A DNA stretch of 64,000 nt from the NCBI GenBank assembly GCA_027704905.1, contig CM051002.1:14137239-14201238 (forward strand). The letters run 5' to 3'. The DNA is from Muraenolepis orangiensis (taxonomy: Eukaryota; Chordata; Actinopteri; Gadiformes; Muraenolepididae). Made by a program: the position numbers and the translations under genes. Each line of letters starts with the position of its first letter. The stretch's first letter is position 1. Of the stretch, positions 55,683 through 64,000 are shown piece by piece. Under the pieces are notes generated by a model. It did no database searches, was not told where the DNA came from, and worked only from the letters and a program-made list of their open reading frames with translations.

Positions 55683-57605
55683 TCAGAGACTCTCGTTCAA
55701 TTTGTTCGGAGGTCTCCTCCCTACTTTGGCTTTGCGTGTCACCTCCGGTGCCACATGGTTCTCGTGAATTCCCTTTCGAATCCCCTCCAGGGGAAACAGA
55801 CAGTTTTGGCCTAGCATTTTCTGGGCGGTTTCTAAGTGGTTGGTGCCTCTCTGGTAGTTGCTATTGATGCGGCATTTGGGGCTGGAGCCCGCCAATAGGC
55901 ACTCAGAAGGGTTGGCGTCGGAGATGTCACGGAGGTGCTCGTCGTCGTCCGTGTCGGCGTCGATGTACTTGCTGATGGAGGAGTCGTGGAAGGTGAAAAC
56001 GGCCTGCGTCAGTGTGGTGCTCTCTGGGGACTTGGGTGGGGTTCTGCTGCTGGCGGTGGTGTAGACGGATGCCCCGGTGCTCAACAGTGAGTGGTCGGAG
56101 ATGACTGAACTGTCTGACATGGGCAAAGGGCCGCAGTCCCCGTCACTACGGAAACTGCTCTTAGGGGCGCGGCTTTTGGAAAAGTTGCTGGAGAAGAAGA
56201 ATTTCGCCGTCTTTTCAGGGAATGGAGGGACGGACAAGGGTGTGAACACAGGCTCGTGCTCCATTGGCGCCTGCAGGCCTGTCTTGGCAGGACGGCCTGG
56301 TCCACCCAGGCCGCTGGCTGGACTGTGGGAGAACCGCCTGCTCTCTTGGAGCCCAGGGCCCACTGCTGGACTATGGGGGAATCGAGTATTCTCCTGGAAG
56401 TCTGTGGCGCAACTGATGTAGCTGTCGATGCTCGACAAACTCTTCATATCTCCCGCTGCCTCTTTGGTGCCCATTATGGGCGGGCCCTGGTCTGGGATAG
56501 CTCCCAGCTCTATCTCATCCCTGTGTTTGCCAACTCTGGAGCTTCTGTCTTTTGCATTGAGATTTGGCTGGGATTGCGTCTTAGCCATCTGGTTGTACAT
56601 TTCCTCCAGCTTCTGAGCATTAAGCCCCTGGGGGCTGGTGGTTCCTGCTTTGCTAGGAGAACCTAACTCCTTGGCATTTAGAGAGTGGTTGGAGCTGGTC
56701 TCCGAGCCAGCCCTCTTGGGAGTCCATTTCCAGCGACTGGGGGAAAGGTGGTTTTGCGGAGGCCGCTCGCTCTTCTCCACCACCACATCCATCAGTTCTG
56801 CGCTTCGGGCAAAAGCTTCTTTCATATTCATGGAGACGATACTGCCGTTTCTCTTGGCCCTCTCCAAAGCCTCCCTTCGTTTCACAGCCTTCTCCTGTCT
56901 CTTCTGTTCCTTATAAAATTCTGAGAAGTTATTAACAATGATAGGAATGGGCAGGGCTATCACCAGTACTCCTGCTATACAACACAGACCCCCCACTATC
57001 TTCCCCAGAAGAGTTTTGGGGTAGATGTCTCCATAACCCACCGTGGTCATAGTAATGGTGGCCCACCAGAACGACGCTGGAATGCTTTTGAACTTGGTGT
57101 CATCCTCATCCTTCTCGGCGAAGAAGACGAGACTTGAGAAGATCATGATGCCCATGGCCAGGAAGAGGATGAGCAGACCCAGCTCATTGTAGCTCCTCCT
57201 GAGTGTGAAGCCCAGAGACTGCAGGCCAGTGGAGTGACGGGCGAGCTTCAGGATACGCAGGATCCGCATGATACGGAAGATCTGGACCACTCGCCGGACG
57301 TTCTGGAACTGCAGCACACTCTTGTTGGACTCGGTCAGGAAGATGGTGACATAATAGGGCAGGATGGCCAACAGGTCGATGATGTTAAGCGGGCCCTTGA
57401 AGAACTTCCACTTGTTGGGGGAGGAGAGGAAGCGGAGCAGGTACTCCATTGTAAACCAGGCGATGCACACCGCCTCCACGTGGGCCAGCTGGGGGTTGTC
57501 TATTGATTGGCCAAACTCATCCGTGTCCTGGAGCTCTGGAAGGGTGTTCAGAGACAGGGCAATGGTGGACAAAATGATGAAGAGGATTGAGATGATGGCC
57601 AGGAT
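55683..57605 (-). CDS. kcnb1: Voltage-gated K+ channel Kv2.1, last exon (partial gene)
   Basis: Pore-forming subunit of the delayed-rectifier Kv2.1 channel of neurons, also a structural tether at ER-plasma membrane junctions. This exon starts in phase 0 after a minus-strand acceptor (TGTTTCAG, ending 57,606) and encodes 640 residues to the stop. It covers S1 (ILAIISILFIILS), S2, S3, S4 (RRVVQIFRIMRILRILKLAR), S5, the selectivity filter TVGYGD, S6 with the PIP hinge (ALPIPIIVNNF) and the long cytoplasmic tail. The tail has the clustering/FFAT-type motif SSIDSYISCATDF, with Tyr where mammalian Kv2.1 has Phe, and YNQMAKTQSQPNLN, which points to KCNB1 rather than KCNB2. The N-terminal T1 domain is in exon 1, beyond the right edge. 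The tail end (GRRPPNKLNESL) differs from mammals. Confidence 0.97.
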   Translation of the reverse strand: MLAIISILFIILSTIALSLNTLPELQDTDEFGQSIDNPQLAHVEAVCIAWFTMEYLLRFLSSPNKWKFFKGPLNIIDLLAILPYYVTIFLTESNKSVLQFQNVRRVVQIFRIMRILRILKLARHSTGLQSLGFTLRRSYNELGLLILFLAMGIMIFSSLVFFAEKDEDDTKFKSIPASFWWATITMTTVGYGDIYPKTLLGKIVGGLCCIAGVLVIALPIPIIVNNFSEFYKEQKRQEKAVKRREALERAKRNGSIVSMNMKEAFARSAELMDVVVEKSERPPQNHLSPSRWKWTPKRAGSETSSNHSLNAKELGSPSKAGTTSPQGLNAQKLEEMYNQMAKTQSQPNLNAKDRSSRVGKHRDEIELGAIPDQGPPIMGTKEAAGDMKSLSSIDSYISCATDFQENTRFPHSPAVGPGLQESRRFSHSPASGLGGPGRPAKTGLQAPMEHEPVFTPLSVPPFPEKTAKFFFSSNFSKSRAPKSSFRSDGDCGPLPMSDSSVISDHSLLSTGASVYTTASSRTPPKSPESTTLTQAVFTFHDSSISKYIDADTDDDEHLRDISDANPSECLLAGSSPKCRINSNYQRGTNHLETAQKMLGQNCLFPLEGIRKGIHENHVAPEVTRKAKVGRRPPNKLNESL

Positions 57606-59814
57606 CTGAAACACAAAAGGACATAAACGCTGATCAGGTTCGTATAAGCGAGATGTAGCAGAAACTTTGTTTGTATCACTTACAAACAGTCCATCCCTTT
57701 GACCAACACAACCACAGTGCTGGGCTTCTGATTACAGTGTCAAGACACTGCCTTTAATGCCATGCCTTCCCATGTCAGATCTCCGGTAGTCTAAGTTAGA
57801 CTTTGAGCTAATGGATGGTGACTGACACAGTTATTAATTCATGACCCACTGATGAGACTGGAATTGCTCCTTTGCACATGCGTGAGTGTTAGAGGGAAAG
57901 ATAATGGTTACTACGCTGTAATGCAAACTCTGGCTAAATAGCTAAAGCAAACAGGGCAATGGAAGCACACTTGAATTAATACCTAGAAATAGCCCTTTTC
58001 ACAGAGGCATCGTGGTAGGATAACCACAGGTGGGATTATGTGTTCCGCTGTGTTTATGTAGCAGGGCACAGGTAGTAAAGAAGAAGCAAAGTGAAGAATG
58101 TATGTGTCGGTTGTTCTATACCACAACATATAAAGTACAATCTCATCCATAATGAGAAATGATAAAACAAATAAAGGGTGTTTTCGTTCCAATTAGTACC
58201 ACTATTGCATTTTTATACATCAAACATACAATAATTGTAAGGCTGTATTTAATATATAGATAGACCATTTCTCAGGCCATTAGGCATGGGTTCTGTGTTT
58301 ATTGAACTGCTCAGTGGGTGTCTATGTAACCAACAGCAGCTAAATGTGGCACTATTAGCAATTTGGCAGTAGCTTCTCCCGATTCTGTTTGAGCTTTGCA
58401 GCATCACTTGTAAATGGTCCTCATGTGTCTCTCATCATTCGTAATAAGTAAGCCACATCCCAAGAGGGGATATGGATCTATGTTATGTACTATTAGTACT
58501 GAACAATGGAACATGGAAACGTAGCTGCAGTGCTAGCAGGCTGCTAAAGTGCAGAGTTACACAAACACGGGAGTACTCAGAACCTCCGCCTGGCTGTGAC
58601 CAGCCGGCCCTGAAGCGGAACACACCTGACAGTACACACGCACTCTGGGGGTCAAGTAACGGGTCACGGCAGCAACACGGTGCCTGCCGACCTAGGGTGC
58701 AGACAAACAAGTCTGCTACTCTGCTACTTCTGACGTACAATACAGTATGTTCCATCTCTGCCAGATGCCATACTGGAGCATACATACAAATCAATATTTT
58801 AGGTTCGTAACTATACTATACAAAACAATATATAGGTCTCACCCCTTACACATTTCTTAAGCCTCACATAACAAAAAATAGACAGCAGAGATTTTTGCAG
58901 TGCTGGGGGTAAGTCAACAGAGATGTTTTAGCCATAAAGCAGACATTGTTTGAACAGCAAACAGACGGCACAAAAGGCCCTATAAATCCTCCCGAGGAAA
59001 TGATGGAGGGGAGACACAGCAGAAATGGAGCAACAGCACTGGTTGTTAACACATGACAGACAGCCAAGGCCCTTGACAACAGCCCTAATCACTCTGCTCC
59101 CGCTCCCAGGAGTAAAAGCGATGGCCAAAGAGGCAACCTTATCTAGGGCCAATCAGAGCAGCGGAACACTGTTGCCATAGCATCGTGGTAGAGATGAATA
59201 AGGATCCTGTCCTCTTTATCCAGGTCTGTCCTCCCTCCACACTTCCTGGAGTGTGACTTCACAGAGCACAGGAGGGAGCACACTGGTGGAAGTGTGACGA
59301 TGATGTACTGAGGAAATATGATTTACCCATCTGGTGTGTGTGTGCGTGTGTGTGTGTGTGTTCTATTTTCATCATAATCATTAAGTCGTAAGCTTGTATG
59401 ATGTGTGCTATCCAGCATGTCTGCCCCCTCTACAATAATAGGATTATCAGACCAAATTGGAAATTGCGAAACAAAAATTAAAATCACAGAAGTTACTGCA
59501 AAGCGTTGAATGGTGACAAGAAAAAGGCCAGACCAGAGGTCAACCCCCCCCTCCCTCCCTGCGATTGGGAAAAAATAGTTTGGCAAACGTGGGACAGGAA
59601 AAAGATGCAGGTAATAGGACTTGGGGAAACTATAAAAAGACTGCTAATGGAGTCCGCCTTGTGTGAAACATGGTGGTTCCGAGGTGACATTCCAATAAGA
59701 AAACCAATCCCTTTTCCCTCTGGTCTCAGGTCCTGTGCGCTTTCATTATGCTCTTCATTCTCCCTCTCTCCGCCTGAATGTATTTCAATCTCTCTCCATT
59801 TCTCTCGGTCTGTA

Positions 59815-59815
<1 letters not shown>
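57606..59815 (-). other. kcnb1: kcnb1 intron 1, non-repetitive part
   Basis: Intron sequence upstream (gene strand) of the last exon. No coding block was recognised. A short (GT)n lies at 59,335-59,360. Confidence 0.6.
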
Positions 59816-61710
<1,895 letters not shown>

Positions 61711-61862
61711 AAACCCCTGGTGACGTTCCCCGGGGGCGGGCAGAGGAACTCCCACGCTCCCCTGACTCCTCTCCCATTATTGCCCCGGCAGCAGGAGCCT
61801 GGCCACCCGGCGCACCGCAGCATCCCGGAACTCCCACTTGCCTCAACTTGAACTCCTGCAGC

Positions 61863-62115
<253 letters not shown>

Positions 62116-62429
62116 CCTGAACCGGCCACGCCCTTACCACACCGACCACTGGCCGGTTTTTGTTTTGTGTTTGCTTTGGTTGACTTTTTTTTCCGCTGCG
62201 TGAGTGAGCAAGAGTGTTAACACAGAGACTAAACACACAGAGCAGGAGCCTTCTGGAAGCCGTATGAATGAACCACACCCATAGCCACATCTGAGGCCGA
62301 CGGCGGCCTACGACGCAACAGCTCCTATACAGGCAGCCACAGTCACCATGACAACCCCCTGGAAGCTCGACAGGAGGTGGCTACACAGACCTGCTTGTAA
62401 AATCAAAAAAACAAGTCTGACGTTCCCTC

Positions 62430-63050
62430 CCTCCCCCCTGGCTACCCTCTCTCCCCTCTCTCCCCTCTCTATCCTCTCTCCCCTCTCTCCCCATTCTCCG
62501 CTCTCTCACTCTTCTCTCCCCTCTCTCCCCTCTCTCCCCTCTTTCTCCTCTCTCCCCTCTCTTCCCTCTCCCCGCTTTCTCTCCCCTCTCTCCTCTCTCC
62601 CCTTTCTCTCCTTTCTCCCCTCTCTCTCCTCACTCGCCTCTCTCTTCTCTCTCCCCTCTCTCCCCCTCCCTCCCCTCTCTCCTCTCTCCCCTCTCTCCCC
62701 TCTCTCCTCTCTCCCCTCTCTCTCCTTCCTCCCCTCCCTCCCCTCTCTCCTCTCTCCCCTCTCTCTCCTTCCTCCCCTCCCTCCCCTCTCTCCTCTCTCC
62801 CCTCTCTCCCCTCTCTCCCTCTCTCCCCTCCCTCCCCTCTCTCCTCTCTCCCCTCTCTCTCCTCCTCCCTCCCCTCTCTCCCCTCTCTCCCCTCTCTCCC
62901 CTCTCTCCCCTCCTCCCTCTCTCCTCTCTCCCCTCTCTCTCCTTCCTCCCCTCCCTCCCCTCTCTCCACTCTCTCTCCCTTCTGTCCCCTCTCTCCACTC
63001 TCTCCCCCCCCCCCTCTCCACTCTCTCCCCCCCCCCCTCTCTCGCTCATT
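62430..63050. repeat. Pyrimidine-only CCCTCTCTC minisatellite
   Basis: Units such as TCTCTCCCCTCTCTCC are repeated for about 620 bp and end in two CTCTCCCCCCCCCCCTCTC blocks. Virtually all purines are on the other strand. Confidence 0.95.
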
Positions 63051-63637
63051 TTCACTCTTCCTCTCTCACCCTCAATCCTTATTCAACCCTCACCCAGGTT
63101 TGAACCCTCTACACCGCCTTGTCTCCGCCCTAAGTCCATATCTCTTACTCCTTGTTTAGTTTGATTCATGTTTTGCTTGTTGGCTGTGGTCTCATGCTGT
63201 CATCTGCCCAAACTGACAGAAGAACAGCAGCAGCCTATATTGTCATACGGAACATTAGCACTGGTCATCACCTCCGGTTTAACCAAGAATAGAGGTGTGG
63301 AGAGTTGTACACACACTCACCAGGTTAGCGTGGCCTGCCCTGCTTTTGCGTCTCTATCTCATCCAGCAATTATTTGGGGAATTGGATAGTGTTTCATATT
63401 TTTTGTTGTTGTCTTAATTCACTCAAGACCATGAGCTGAGTGGCTGCTTAAGCAGGCGTAATAATGTGACTGCTGGATGGCGGGGAATAATGCATTCTGC
63501 AGTTTCTCAATGTTGAGGGGCTCTGCCTGCCTCTCAGAGAGATGGGGTTTCCATGGAGACGGGAGGAGACCGTGTCTTCCACATTTCCCCCAGCCTGAAA
63601 GCATGAAAACACTTGCACACGCACACTTAAACATGGA

Positions 63638-63772
<135 letters not shown>

Positions 63773-64000
63773 CTGCATGAATGGAAATCACACACAAATA
63801 CAGAAACTGAACTCTACGCGACCAGTGGAATATTATTTGACCGAGCCAGCTAGTCAATGGTAAAATCAGTGATTGGCATCCTCAAGAAAATAATTTTCCC
63901 CGCTAAAAAACATCCAATCCGCCGAGCCGAAGCCCCAACAATGGCAATTGTATTCCCCTCTTGAGTATTTCAGCTGTGATTAAGACAGAGATACAGAGAG

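Noticed and set aside
62348..63103. Ser-Pro-Leu frame (+) and Glu-Arg-Gly frame (-)
   Set aside because: Pyrimidine-only minisatellite translated; low complexity throughout.

Overview
The window is vertebrate nuclear DNA, almost certainly from a ray-finned (teleost) fish. The genes are split into many short exons with GT-AG introns, the proteins match vertebrate families closely, and the DNA between them holds fish-type LINE and tRNA-SINE remnants plus very many long (CA)n/(GT)n/(CT)n arrays. That density of dinucleotide repeats, even inside short introns, recalls gadiform (cod-like) genomes, but this species guess is weak. All identifications come from reading the sequence and from remembered protein families; no database search was run.

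Layout. Positions 1-10,400 are non-coding: repeats, a small hAT-like element and SINE/LINE tails, probably inside a long first intron of a CaM-kinase-I gene whose first coding exon lies on the minus strand at 10,398-10,483. Positions 11,950-13,950 hold a broken LINE with a second LINE tail nested in it. Positions 14,477-28,373 (+) carry a complete polybromo-1 gene (pbrm1-like, 29 coding exons, about 1,631 aa: six bromodomains, two BAH domains, one HMG box). Positions 30,134-35,791 (+) carry a complete staufen-1 gene (14 coding exons, about 693 aa, five dsRNA-binding domains). Positions 37,624-41,443 (-) carry a complete five-exon short-chain dehydrogenase of the RDH10 type (316 aa). Positions 41,500-55,680 hold no recognisable gene but many repeats. 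Positions 55,683-57,605 (-) are the large last exon of the Kv2.1 potassium channel gene kcnb1; its first exon lies beyond the right edge, so 57,606-64,000 is its intron, filled with (CT)n, (CA)n, (GA)n and CCCTCT arrays.

The genes are unrelated in function (chromatin remodelling, RNA transport/decay, retinoid metabolism, neuronal K+ current, Ca2+ signalling) and each has its own promoter. The order and orientation stau1(+) - rdh10-like(-) - kcnb1(-) mirrors the known KCNB2-RDH10-STAU2 block of human 8q21, so the dehydrogenase looks like a duplicate from early vertebrate genome doubling kept beside stau1/kcnb1 and absent from the matching human 20q13 region.

Most notable: two well-supported and one possible GC-AG introns; a stau1 intron minisatellite built from the exon's own 5' splice site; a 43-bp array with 215-bp higher-order structure starting a few bases from a splice donor; tandem in-frame splice acceptors in pbrm1; a His in place of the acetyl-lysine-reading Asn in bromodomain 6; and several near-perfect hairpins with 4-nt loops that look like template-switch products.
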